DNA from: Apiotrichum sp. Y4204
Taxonomy: Eukaryota > Basidiomycota > Tremellomycetes > Trichosporonales > Trichosporonaceae
Length of the DNA: 64,000 nucleotides
Assembly (NCBI GenBank): GCA_025531455.1
Contig: JAMYHL010000074.1
Span: forward strand, 141,056-205,055
Direction of reading: 5' to 3'
The notes under the pieces were generated by a model. That model ran no database searches, had not been told where the DNA came from, and worked only from the letters and a program-made list of their open reading frames with translations. This document shows positions 41,805 through 54,558 of this stretch, piece after piece. How positions within the stretch are numbered: the first letter of the stretch is position 1; every line of letters begins with the position of its first letter. The position numbers and the translations under genes were made by a program.

Positions 41805-43021
41805 GCGAGTGCTCCCAGCCCAACTACCAAGCTCCCAAGCTCCCAAGTTGCATCTCTCCGTCACCTTGATCAAGTGGATCACACGACTCAATCTCCCATT
41901 CGCACCCACTTCTCGTCATCACTTGTGCCATCACCCACACCCGCACCTCACACCCTCTCGCACCGCTCACGCCCATCACGCCCCCCTCACGCCACAGTTG
42001 TAGCCTGTACTGTATGCATCCCCCCGCCGGCCCGTCCGGATACCAGAACCAGAGAACCGAAAGGTATTAAAATCGGCGTCGAGTTCTCAGAATCAGAACA
42101 CGCAGTGCATGAAGTGCAGGTCTCGCGTCCTCGGTCGCTCGGGCCGGCGGTGTGCTTCTCTCGATCACTGTTAATGTCCTCTGAGCTCGCTGCATGCTGG
42201 ACATATCGGGCAGTCTCGCTCGCAATCCAAGCTTCTTCTGAACGAGGCACTCTGCACCATCTTCTGCATCTAACACTGGAACAGCCCCACAAGCCCGCAA
42301 ACGCTGCAGTTCAGCCTGCTCATTCGCTTTAGCATACCTCCAGATGGCCGTGTAGTATGACAGCAACGCCAATCCACATTGCATCGCCCTGTAGCACCTC
42401 GATCCTTCGACATTCCCGACACAGGTCCGCCGGCAAGTTACGCCCCGCAGGCCCGCCTCGAGGCCTCGCCAAGCCCCGCGGCTGTCATACCGCACAAGAC
42501 ACACGCTCGCGTCATCGGACTGCGATATGCGATATGCGAGTCGGGATCCATGTGCGCCCAAGTGCGTCAGTACGGGCTCTCCGCATGCCGTCGTGTGCCG
42601 CGGTTGGTGAGTTTGATGTGGCAGTGTGGCAGTGTGGCGGTCAGTGCACCTCATCGCCTCATCTTCTCCTCATGCTCCTCAGGCCATTTCGCTGGCATCT
42701 TTGGATATCTGATATGTGATCAGACTCTGGGGTTTGGGAACATCTGGGAGAGTCTGCTGGAATCAGTGGACGTCCCACATCTGCATTGTGTAGTCCCCAC
42801 TCGCGCCCACCACTCGCGTTCAGCCTCTGATCAAAGACCGGAGGAGGCGATCAATGCTGACGCCATCCGTCCTCCACTATGCTCTGCCGTCAATCCCTCC
42901 GCTGTCGTCCCCACTCACTCCCACACCCCCACACTCCCACACCTCGGTGCAGCATATTACTTCTCACCATTTGTTCCCCTGTTCTCATCACCCACATCGC
43001 CGCCGGGTCACGGTCTACGAC
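41805..43021. other. Intergenic
   Basis: 1.2 kb. Open frames exist on both strands (for example 42067-42654 minus) but read as low-information sequence. The last 150 bases are C/T-rich (cactcccacacccccacactccc) and look like the leader of the F-box gene. Confidence 0.4.
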
Positions 43022-44040
43022 ATGCCGCTCGACATTACCGCCTTCCCGCACATCTTTGAGGAGATTCTCCTCCATGTCGACGACGACACGCTCCTCGCTA
43101 TCTCCCAGACGTGCCGTGGTTTGCGTGCGCGGTTCCCGACGCTGATGTCCTTTCAGCTTGGTGCAAAATCCCCCAGAATCCTCAGTGAAGTGTCTCCAGT
43201 GTTAAATGTACCCACCTCTTTCAACCTGTTACGAGTTCTGGATATTCAACGTTACCCCCGTTCGTCGACGGCCCCCGTGCCCCAGTCATCAGGGCCACAC
43301 CCAGCAAAGTTTGTGAAAGTCATTAGCAGCTTTTTAAGTGTGGAGGGGCCCCCCGAAATGCTCAGTGATGTGCGCATCTTCTTCCTGACAGACATACCCT
43401 ACAAGGCCTACAAGTTTTCCGATGTACATCCCCGTCACTCCGAGTCACCTTTTGAAAAATTGGTGTTTACTTGGAACGCCCTCGACTCGGCTCCAGATCT
43501 AGCATGCTGTGACGATTTCCAGACTGTACCACAGGTCGTGTTCCTCTTCCTTTGGAAAGATTTCTCCCATCGTTCTATGTGGTGGAAGCAACGCGAGAAG
43601 CTCTCGGCCGCCAAGTCTTGTCTCGAAAACCTCCTCAGGTGTATTGCAAATGAACAGCGGGGTCGTTACAACGCGAATGACAAGCAGGGTTGTTACAGAG
43701 CTTACGGGTCGAGCCAAGCCCTCACCACCACGTTTGTTGGCCTCGAAGCCGTACCGGGTGCCGAGGAGCTCGTACGGGACGAGATAGACGGCCCCGCTGG
43801 CTGGCGCTACTCGTATGACGATTACCTGCACTTCATGACAGTTGGCGAGTATCGAACGATGGTAGGGGAAATCCAATTTGCTTTCGAGAGCGAGTTCCCC
43901 TTCCCTATCGCAGTCTCTGAAGAGCCGCAGGCCGGACACAATCACAAGTGGAAAGCTCGGTGGCGGAGCGGCAAGTGGCGACCATGGAAGACGAGGTCAG
44001 TACCTCTTCTTTGCAGATGTGCTGACGACGCAGCATGTAG
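43022..44040 (+). CDS. F-box-like protein
   Basis: Main exon 43022-43995 and a 7-nt final exon 44034-44040 after a 38-bp intron give 326 residues; unspliced, the frame would run to 44056. The N-terminus is an F-box (ITAFPHIFEEILLHVDDDTLLAISQTCRGLRARF), which recruits SKP1 in SCF ubiquitin ligases. The rest (for example VVFLFLWKDFSHRSMWWKQREKLSAAKSCLENLLRCI, then TTTFVGLEAVPGAEELV) has no named domain. It resembles the large, fast-evolving F-box-like families of Trichosporonales and is related to the decayed copy at 48.0-49.0 kb. The sequence is less GC-biased than neighbouring housekeeping genes. Confidence 0.75.
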
Positions 44041-45200
44041 ACGTCTCAAGCACTGAGGCCAGCGCCTCCGAACGCCGAAGTAATGCAATCGAGTCACGCG
44101 ACGACGACTGTCGCATTGTCAACACGTTCCAACACAAGTCAACATACGTCCAGTACCCCATCGTTCCGTCGGGCCCTGTAAAAGTAATGAGACCCGTCGA
44201 CCAACCCTTTGTGAGTGTCTGTAGAGGACGTGTGGCCAGGACAGGACAGGACAGCAAAATGCATTGTGGCCGATGTGAACATGGAATGGTGACAGACACT
44301 GACAGAAACACAGATTTGGCGCCCAGCAGAACACACCACTCAATGCAATGGTCTGAATCACGATTGAGTGTCCTCTAGCCGCGCTCCGAGCACATGTAAC
44401 CCGACGGACACTAGCTCCGTGACGAGCGGATATCGGGGCAAAGCAGCAAAAGCGAGTCAATACGATTTCCCACAAAACACAATGTATATCCCGTGACTTT
44501 ATCTCTGTCTCTCATTGTCCTCTGCACACTCACGGGAGCACCCTGATAAGCCGACATGGGTGGGCCTGTGCAGCGCGCGATTACTAACCACCCACAACGC
44601 CCAAGTCAGTGCGCGCGTCTCACCCCCCCGCGCGTCGTGTCGTCTCGACCACTTTTGACTCACTCACTTTCGATGTGTGCTGACTTTCTTGCTGAAACCT
44701 GTGTGGGACACCCAGATTCCGCGGTGACACCAGACATGGGTACATGGGGAATCGAGGGGCGACATGAGCGATTGAGGGCAAGGAAATGGTTATTGTTCTT
44801 CTCACTTTGTCACAACTGCTCCCGGTGTACAAGACAGCTACACTCGGAAAACAATGGAAACCACTCAAGACTACTGATGGGGATGGAGAACATGTTAAAA
44901 ACACACACACGCTCACACCGCACACAACTCGGTGCAACACTTACCAAGACCACACACATACACACCTCAGCACAGCCATCACGAGTACTCTGCGACGACG
45001 GTGCCGACCTCTGCGATGACCTCGACGATCCGAACGCAAAGTTCCTTGCGTCTGCAGGGTATAAAAACCGGCCTCTCGGGGTCCACAAAGTCCCCCATCC
45101 CATTGCCTCCCATCTCCCATTCCTACCGCTACCGCCCTCCAGCATCAGCATCTCGAGCAGGCTCGAGCTAGACTTCTTAGAGCGTTAGAATTTTACATCA
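44041..45200. other. Intergenic
   Basis: 1.16 kb with no supported gene. Contains CA-rich repeats (acacacacac near 44903 and cacacacatacacacc near 44950). The 60 bases before 45201 are the leader of the next gene. Confidence 0.4.
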
Positions 45201-47686
45201 ATGACTTCGCCGCCATCATCAGCGGCAAACGGTAGCGGTGGGGATGGGGATGTGGATGGCCCTGAGTGCTTTCCCTCCCCGTCTTCTCCACTTTTCGACC
45301 TCGACGACTCGCCTCCGGTTGAGCTCGGCCCTGTCCCCGCTTCGGCTCGCCGACGCGGGTTCAAGCCCGAGCCCGAGGCGCCGGTCAAAAAGGTCGACTT
45401 CACCCTTGACCACACGGTGCGCCACGCAGTAAGTACATCAAGGTTGCAGCGTATCAGTAGAGCTGACAGCAAGCCGTCAATCATGAGCGCCAAGTCGTCG
45501 TCGACATTTACGTCGACGAACTACTCGCGCCGCTTCCCCTCTCTCGGAGCCGTGGCGGACTCCCAGACAAACGGTGACTCCAGCACCGAGCACTTCTCGA
45601 ATGGTGAGTACAATGAGTGATGGCAAGACACATGTGTGTTACCAGTGTCAGGGGGTCATCCACTTCAAAACACTCGTTAGACATATGTGTGTCTTATTTG
45701 TCCTCCATGCCTTTGTCAACTCACATGAACAATGACTGACCCTCAGGCTCGGTGGAGTTCACCCCACCTCGCGCGACCCGTTCGCCTCCTCCCGACCCTC
45801 GTCTCCCTTCGCCGTCCTCGCCCTCCGGCTCAAACAACTTCCCTTGGGGGGCCCAGCGCGGCAACAAGTCTCCCACCCCTGTGCCCTCGCTGGACGAGTT
45901 CCGCGCCAACCCAAGCCTGTTCATCGTCAACGATGCGGCAGGCGAGGCGCACTTCGCCTTCGACCTCGAGCAGTGCGACCCTGCACACCGTGAGGAGTTC
46001 CTCGCCCTGCTCGCGCAGTTGAACAGCGAGCCGTCCCTCGACCGCGAGTGGGAGGAGTTCACCGCCGCCGCAGGACAGACCCCCAAGCGCCGCCCACGGC
46101 TCGCGCCGCTCGACCTACCACCTGGCGCGCTTGCTGGCCACGGCCGGTCCGTCTCCCAGCCGGTCGGCACGATCCGCTCGGTCGGGTACGCTGGCCCTTC
46201 GAAGCCCAGCGCGGTCATCGACTTTGAGGCCGAGAAGCGCGAGCAGGAACGCGCCCGCGAGGTCGCCGAGCTTCGTGAGAAGGTCAACCGCCACTCGACA
46301 TATAATCGTGATCTGAACAAGATGCTCGAGACCGTGCAGCAGGAGCTGGCAGAGGTGAAGGAAAAGCAGAAGATCCGCGAGACTCTGCCCTCCATCGCCG
46401 AGCCGCCTGCTGCCTCGACTTCTGCTGCCTCGACTTCCGCTCCCGCTCCCGCTCCTGCTCCCGCTCCGCTTCCCGAGACTCGCCAGCGTAAGCTCTCAAA
46501 GAAGCCATCCTCGTGGTTTGCCTCACTTCGGTTGCGCAAGCCAAAGAAGGAGAAGGAGCCTGCTCCCGTCGCGGAGGAGAAGGTCGTCGTCATCAAGGCG
46601 GACAAGTCGGAGCCTGGTCCCAGCGCCCCCGCCCCGCACATCCGCGCCTCCGCCCGTGATGGCGTGGCTCCCGACGACCTCGAGGCCGCGCTCGTCGAGG
46701 TGGCGGCTCACGGCGAAGGCTTCGACGACTACTGGGCCGACGACGACGTTCCCAAGCCCGTCACAGCCCACACCCATGACTTTGTGACTGCCGCTCAGGA
46801 GGAGGAGCGCGTGGCCGCACAGGCCCTTAAGGATGCGCTGGACCGCAAGAAGCGCGCAACCGAGGCCCGCAAGAAGGCCGAGCGCATCGAGCGCGACGAC
46901 CGCCGCGCCGAGAAGGTGCGCCACCTCGTCACGCAGAGCACCGCGCCCGTCATTGCCACGACGGCTCGGTGTCTTGTGAGCGGGGCCAGCCGCGCCGCTT
47001 CGGCAGCACGTACCCCGACCAGTGCCAACTTTGATGGGGCTGGCACGAGTGCTCCGTCCTCCGCCATTCCCACTCCGTACCTGGTTCCCGACGGTCTGCG
47101 CCTTGAGACCCACACGCCGTCCCCAGTGCCTTCGCCCAGCGAACCGCACCCTCCCGCCAGCGCGAGTGGACCCTCTCCCCTGACCGAGAACGCTCGCCTG
47201 TTCCCGGTCACCGCTCCCGTCCAGCTGGACCGCGACCCCACGCCTCCGCGTCCCGAGCGCTCGTCCTCGCGCCCGTACAAGCCGCTGGCGCCGTTCCCTC
47301 CTCTCCCGGCAACGCCGGCGACCCAGTCCCGCACGCCGTCCCAGGCGTTCCCGGACGCGGAGAAGAACGCCTCGGCGGCGGACATTGCGCAACAGTGGCG
47401 CCGCTCCCAGGCCTCTGGCCCCACGCCGTCGCGTGTGGCCTCGCCCGCCGAGCTCGTCCAGCCTCCGCCTCCAGAGCCGGATAGCGACACGGACGAGGAG
47501 TCGCGCGCGACGCCGCTCTACGCGCGCCTGACTGCGCGTGGGCGCGTCTCGCCCGAGCCGCAGAATGCGCCCCGCCAGCGCCGCAAGAGTCTCGCCGAGT
47601 CGATCAAGTCAGTCGGCGGCCGTCTGCGCCGTAAGAAGAGCGGCGTGTCAATTCGCAAGGACGCGTTCGGCGTTGGCGACAACTAG
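45201..47686 (+). CDS. Large disordered protein with coiled coils, hypothetical
   Basis: Exons 45201-45603 and 45747-47686 are joined through a clear 143-bp intron; the product is about 780 residues. A further intron may lie at 45430-45474 (gtaagt...gcaag, 45 bp, phase 0); reading through it is also open, so the exact N-terminal part is uncertain. The protein has Ser/Pro-rich flanks, a globular-looking segment (PSLDEFRANPSLFIVNDAAGEAHFAFDLEQCDP), a coiled coil (KREQERAREVAELREKVNRHSTYNRDLNKMLETVQQELAEVKEKQK), a second charged helix (EEERVAAQALKDALDRKKRATEARKKAERIERDDRRAEKVR) and a basic C-terminus (KSVGGRLRRKKSGVSIRKD). No family is recognised; a cytoskeletal or scaffold role is only a guess. 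Confidence 0.72.
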
Positions 47687-48018
47687 GAGACCCTGGGGGT
47701 CTCCTCACGACGAACATTGGACAATAACCCTGTATTATCAATCAGAAAATAACCAAAAATCTCCGAAAAAAAAACAACAAAACCTCAAAACCCTCGCAAA
47801 AAAATACCCGAAGATTAAAAAACAAAACACGCATGCGTGCGGCATGATTATGGGGAGGGGGTTTGTTCAACGTGGCCCATCGGGGCCAGTGAACGCGCTT
47901 GAGATAAGCAGTGAGTGTCATCACTTTTTGTTGAGTTTGTTTGTCCAAAACTCATCCACAGAGTCAACACTTCAAGGAAGCCCAAACAGGCTCGAGATGA
48001 AGTGTCTGGAGGTTGCCG
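47687..48018. other. 3' flank with A-rich tract
   Basis: A-rich 3' UTR-like sequence (about 47745-47830) of the preceding gene, then the start of a degenerate block with the first of three look-alike introns (47911-47961). Confidence 0.45.
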
Positions 48019-48492
48019 TCAGGGGTGGGGTGGGGATGCTGGAAGGGCAGGGCGGTTTATGACCGCCTGTGCCCGTCCTTGAAAGTATGGGGAGTGCTCG
48101 GCGTGAAGCCATGCGTCGAGGGTAACCGGAGATTCGGCCGTCCGGTTGATCGCACGAGTGTTCCTCTCGGTCCAGTACTGCACTGGGCTGAAAGGATTGC
48201 AATCCTCCAAGCCGACGATGGTAATCTTGCGATCCGCATTCCTGATGATGTACGCCATCACCCGCACGACGCTGCCGGACGCGAACCCGAACCCCCGCGG
48301 TATCCGTCTCCAGCGGAGCTTTGAGAGCGGTCTCCACCGGCTCCACCGCGTCTCTCAGATTTTTCGCCGCTCCACAGGACCGGGATCAAGGACTTGATAA
48401 AGGTTTGAGACGAGAAAGACTCGGCCTTCCTGCTGGCGATGTCCCAAAAGAACGGGTGGAGTACGATCTTCAGGGACTTGTTGGTATCGCGG

Positions 48493-48608
48493 GGTGGGCG
48501 GTTCACCCTCTGCGAATATGGGGCAACGCTGTACCGCTTATCGTCCGCGAGGTGGGCGGTTCACCCTCTGCGAATAGGGGGCAATGCTGTACCGCTTTTC
48601 GTACGCGA
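48493..48608. repeat. 58-bp tandem duplication
   Basis: Two copies starting at 48493 and 48551 (ggtgggcggttcaccctctg...), differing at about five positions, with a few bases of a third copy at 48609. The period is not a multiple of three. Confidence 0.9.
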
Positions 48609-48660
48609 GGTGGTTCAACTAAACCACGATATTGTTGGGTGTGTACAGACTCTCGAACAG

Positions 48661-49012
48661 ATGCCCAACCTCGTAGATGTTGCGGTGCGAACGAGCCATC
48701 TCGATGCTGGTGGTAGGCGGAGGGATTACGAGCCGCACGGCGGGCTTGAGCGACGCACAAATGTCACACGGACGAGACAGGTAATATACGGTAGGGAGGT
48801 CGTAAATGGCCGTCTGCTGGGCTACTTCCATCCCCGATGCCCAACCTCGTAGATGTTGCGGTGCGAACGAGCCATCTCGATGCTGGTGGTAGGCGGAGGG
48901 ATTACGAGCCGCACGGCGGGCTTGAGCGACGCACAAATGTCACACGGACGAGACAGGTAATATACGGTAGGGAGGTCGTAAATGGCCGTCTGCTGGGCTA
49001 CTTCCATCCCCG
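48661..49012. repeat. 176-bp perfect tandem duplication
   Basis: The segment 48661-48836 (atgcccaacctcgtagatgt...cttccatccccg) is repeated, apparently without a mismatch, at 48837-49012. Identity implies a recent event, or an assembly artefact. The 176-bp period shifts any reading frame. Confidence 0.93.
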
Positions 49013-49373
49013 GCAGCCCCGAACATGTCACAAGGGTAAACAATGTCTACCAGGCGCTCGCTGCGTGACATGACGCCTGTGAAGACATTGAGGAAACTAT
49101 CCAGTACGCCGACACCGACTATGCCGAAACCGACCCAGCCCTGATGCCCGACATTCGGGAACGTTTCGGTTTGCGTACCGTGCTCAATCACGGGCTCGGC
49201 CCCCAGCAAGGCCGACACTGAGGGCGCCAAGGGCACCTCATCGCCTTCACTTGGCCGTCTATGAGACGGCATCGACTCCCCTTTACGTCACTGCCGCTGG
49301 TGGTGTCCCTCCTGTTCTTACGAACGAGACCAAACATGTCTTCCCTCGTAAACTCTTTGGGTGCGCCCATTAA

Positions 49374-49437
49374 CCTCGACCCTCGGAGTATCAACGAGGA
49401 GGGCTCCTCGACCCTCGGAGTATCAACGAGGAGGGCT
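49374..49437. repeat. 32-bp tandem duplication
   Basis: cctcgaccctcggagtatca... is present twice in tandem (49374-49405 and 49406-49437), without a mismatch. The period is not a multiple of three, so it disrupts the plus-strand frame. Confidence 0.92.
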
Positions 49438-49667
49438 ACGACTACCTACACTTTGCCGTCTACGGCTATGGCCCTCGCACGGCCCCTCCCGCCCCTAGGA
49501 TTTCGAGGGCTCGGCCTACGGCCACTACGAGTCGCCAGGGACTCCGACCCCATGCCCGGCGGGCGGGCAGGCGAGCGTGTCCGTCCTCAAGTACACGCCA
49601 ACCGACTCGGCCCATGCCCTTCCCACCGGGCATCCCCGCCATAGCCTGCCGAACATGCAGCGTTCGG

Positions 49668-49745
49668 CTGCCCCAGCTGAAAAGGTCAAGCGGCTGCCCC
49701 AGCTGAGAAGGTCAAGCGCCTGCCACAGCTGAGAAGGTCAAGCCC
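49668..49745. repeat. 26-bp tandem repeat, three units
   Basis: Units at 49668, 49694 and 49720 of the form ctgccccagctgagaaggtc..., with one to four differences between them. Confidence 0.9.
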
Positions 49746-50898
49746 AATGGACATTTGATCCCTAAGGGCAAGTGAAGGCGGCCGTTCAATAAGCCGTGAG
49801 TACCATCGCCCAGCGTTATGTTTTGTTTGTCCAAAGCTCATCCACATAGAGTTCCTCACAGGGCTGGCCGGTGGGGCTGCGTATTGCGCTGGGGGCGGAG
49901 GAGGAAAATCTGAGAGACGCGGGATCGCTGAGATGGAACGTGAGGCGATGCGTAGATAGAACTTCATGAGGACAATGGGCGGTGAGTAACTTCATTGTCA
50001 TGTTGAGTTTTGTTTGTCTTGAAGCTCATCCACAGACTGGCCCCCCTGGGGAATCGAGCACGCCCATTGGGGTAGTGAGAGAGAGAGAGAGATTTCATGC
50101 GAAGAAGGCATCGTGCGGGTGTCGGGATCAGAAACGACCATGCCACAGGGCGTATGAGCTCGTCGAGGAGCTCGTGGCTCCCGAGCGTGGGTGGGACATG
50201 CTGGTCCAGGACGGCAGCCCCATCACCTCAGCTCTGCCACCTCTGATTGCGTAGGCATTTATCGCCCATTCACGTGTTCCTGCCGATCAGCGCTACGGCA
50301 TTGTGGACGACCCAAACAGCCCCCTGGGCAATATTTGTGCAAGTTGTGTACGAACACATGCGCGACGTTTGGGACGAGCACTACTGGCACCTGCAGGCTA
50401 GGGACCTGCAGCCGATGGCTCTTGTTCTGTACCTCGCTTTAACCGACAAAGATATCGCCTTTGACGACGTTCCCCCGAGGATTTACCGTGATGTCTTGAA
50501 CACCTCGTACTTGGGGCCGAATTACGACATGTGGGGCCGGGCCGACGTTCCCCATCCGCACAAATGGTTTTCCGCGAGCGCAGCCGCGATCACGCCCTTC
50601 GGAACCCGGTCACATCCGAGGCCACGAACCCCTACTGGAATGAGACGATGGGGATTTAGCCCAGTCACCAGTAGTGTACTGTATTATTATACCATAGAAA
50701 ACATAGACAATTAGAGACGACGATGGAAATCATGGAGAAGATAGAAGGAAACACCCGGGAGCCCCGAAACCTGTGCAAGTTGGCATAAGCCCCGGCAGTC
50801 AGCGATTCAAGAGTCAGTCACAATTCACGTTAGTGGATCAGTGCCCAGCCACGCCTATGCATTTTAGAGGGTACAGATAAGATGTGCCGCATTTAAAC

Positions 50899-53432
<2,534 letters not shown>

Positions 53433-54186
53433 TTTTAGTTGTTTTTGTTCTACTGGAGAGAAAGAAGAAATCCAAGGAAAAGATCTCTTTTGCTCGAAGA
53501 CGTCGTCAGAATCGTGAGTAGCAGCACTGCTCCGGTCGGTGAGATGCGGCATTGATCGGAAAGTTCAAACAAAGTTGCTTATCAAAGACTAATCACACGT
53601 CATTTTATTTTCCTCTACTCAATCTGCCTGATTGATAGCCGACGCAACGACAAACAACACAACAACCTTTGCGAGTTCGTCAAGATCGTCAATACCACCA
53701 TCCTTGACGTCGCTCTCGCACCGCAAGTCCACCAATTACACAGCAAGCGAGGGTTATTCCCGTCGACGAGAGGCAAGGGGACGCGAGAGGGGAAGTGGAG
53801 GACGACCTGCCGGCCGAGACCGATCAATGGGCGTTTACCTGTCACCGTGCCTGCCAATAGACTGACTGACCTCAATCCTGACCCAACATAGCTGGTCGCC
53901 ATCGGACTTTCCTATCTCTTGACCCTCCCGACTCCTGACGGAGAGACAACGCGATCTCCGCGACGCGTTGCATTAGTTTTCTGCACGGCTTCTGTCACCG
54001 ATGCCCTTCGACAGCCGCTGTCTTCTCCAGTCCTGGCAACCGGTGCTCAGGGCGCGTCACTTCAGTCGCTCCTCGAGGCTCGCTGAGCGCGCTCGACACC
54101 TAGATTTGCGCCCAGACCTCCTCCAACTCGATCCACTCGTTGCCCCCGTCGAAAAAGGATCTCTTACACGTCTCTCAACGTACTTG
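53433..54186. other. Intergenic between SPE3-LYS9 and tRNA-Ala
   Basis: 5' flank of SPE3-LYS9, then a moderate-GC stretch without a supported gene. CAA-rich short repeats near 53650-53665. Confidence 0.4.
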
Positions 54187-54276
54187 TGGACGAGTTAGGA
54201 ATCGAACCAAAGACCTTTCCAAATCAGCAGAAGAGACACTGCGAATGGAACGCTCTACCAACTGAGCTACACGCCC
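54187..54276 (-). tRNA. tRNA-Ala(CGC) with a short intron
   Basis: On the minus strand GGGCGTG pairs with CTCGTCC, including a G3-U70 pair, the alanine identity element. The A-box TAGCTCAGTTGGTAGAGC and B-box GGTTCGATTCC are present. The anticodon stem TTCCA/TGGAA encloses a loop with anticodon CGC and an intron of about 17 nt. The T-stem and acceptor each contain one T-T mismatch, so it may be a weak or diverging copy. Confidence 0.85.
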
Positions 54277-54558
54277 GCCACGACCGTGATTTTGGCGGCC
54301 CTGGCCCGACGGTGGGCGCCGAAGGACTCGAGAGCGGCGAGCAGGGTGTTTTTTCCTGCACCCGCTTGCGTTTCACGTCATGTTATTCATATGCTGGTGC
54401 AGAGGGTATCGGCGGCAGCTGGCTGCCTGAAAGTCCACTTATTTACATTGGTATTACGCTTGATGGTGTCGCTGCAGGTATCGGGTATCGTACTAACGTT
54501 GTCTACTAACTTGATGTTTTATCTCGATCTCTCAACATTATCACACTCCCTCCCTCCT

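Larger units (their letters stand above)
48019..49043 (-). pseudogene. Decayed F-box-family paralog
   Basis: Minus-strand fragments line up with the F-box protein at 43.0 kb: KIVLHPFFWDIASRKAESF (about 48414-48470) parallels VVFLFLWKDFSHRSMWW, and RKITIVGLEDCNPF (about 48190-48235) parallels TTTFVGLEAVPGAEE. The order of blocks is kept. The copy is broken by a 176-bp tandem duplication (48661-49012), a 58-bp tandem duplication (48493-48608), an in-frame stop between them (after the NNIVV segment near 48620) and a frameshift near 48270. No F-box start is found. I describe it as a pseudogene; an alternative is a fast-evolving gene with a structure I could not resolve. Confidence 0.6.
49044..50700 (+). 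pseudogene. Degenerate plus-strand coding remnants with introns
   Basis: Protein-like blocks occur on the plus strand: LVNSLGAPINLDPRSINEEG (about 49345) continuing, if the 32-bp duplication is ignored, into YDYLHFAVYGYGPRT; YELVEELVAPERGWDMLVQD (about 50150-50210); and VVYEHMRDVWDEHYWHLQAR (50340-50400) followed by ALTDKDIAFDDVPPRIYRDV. They are linked by plausible introns at 49796-49849, 49982-50035 and about 50255-50297. The frame is broken by the 32-bp duplication at 49374-49437, and no start is clear. I do not recognise the family; it may be a rapidly evolving multi-copy gene or a remnant of a mobile element. Confidence 0.4.

Noticed and set aside
42067..42654. 195-codon minus-strand frame upstream of the F-box gene
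   Set aside because: Part looks helical, but it overlaps the presumed F-box leader region, has no splice context and no known family.
48661..49012. Repeat block considered as a CRISPR-like or transposon terminal repeat
   Set aside because: Only two directly abutting 176-bp copies without spacers, terminal inverted repeats or target-site duplication; a simple tandem duplication explains it.
53640..54186. Possible LTR next to tRNA-Ala
   Set aside because: tRNA-flanking DNA often hosts retroelements, but I found no TG...CA ends, paired copy or primer-binding site.
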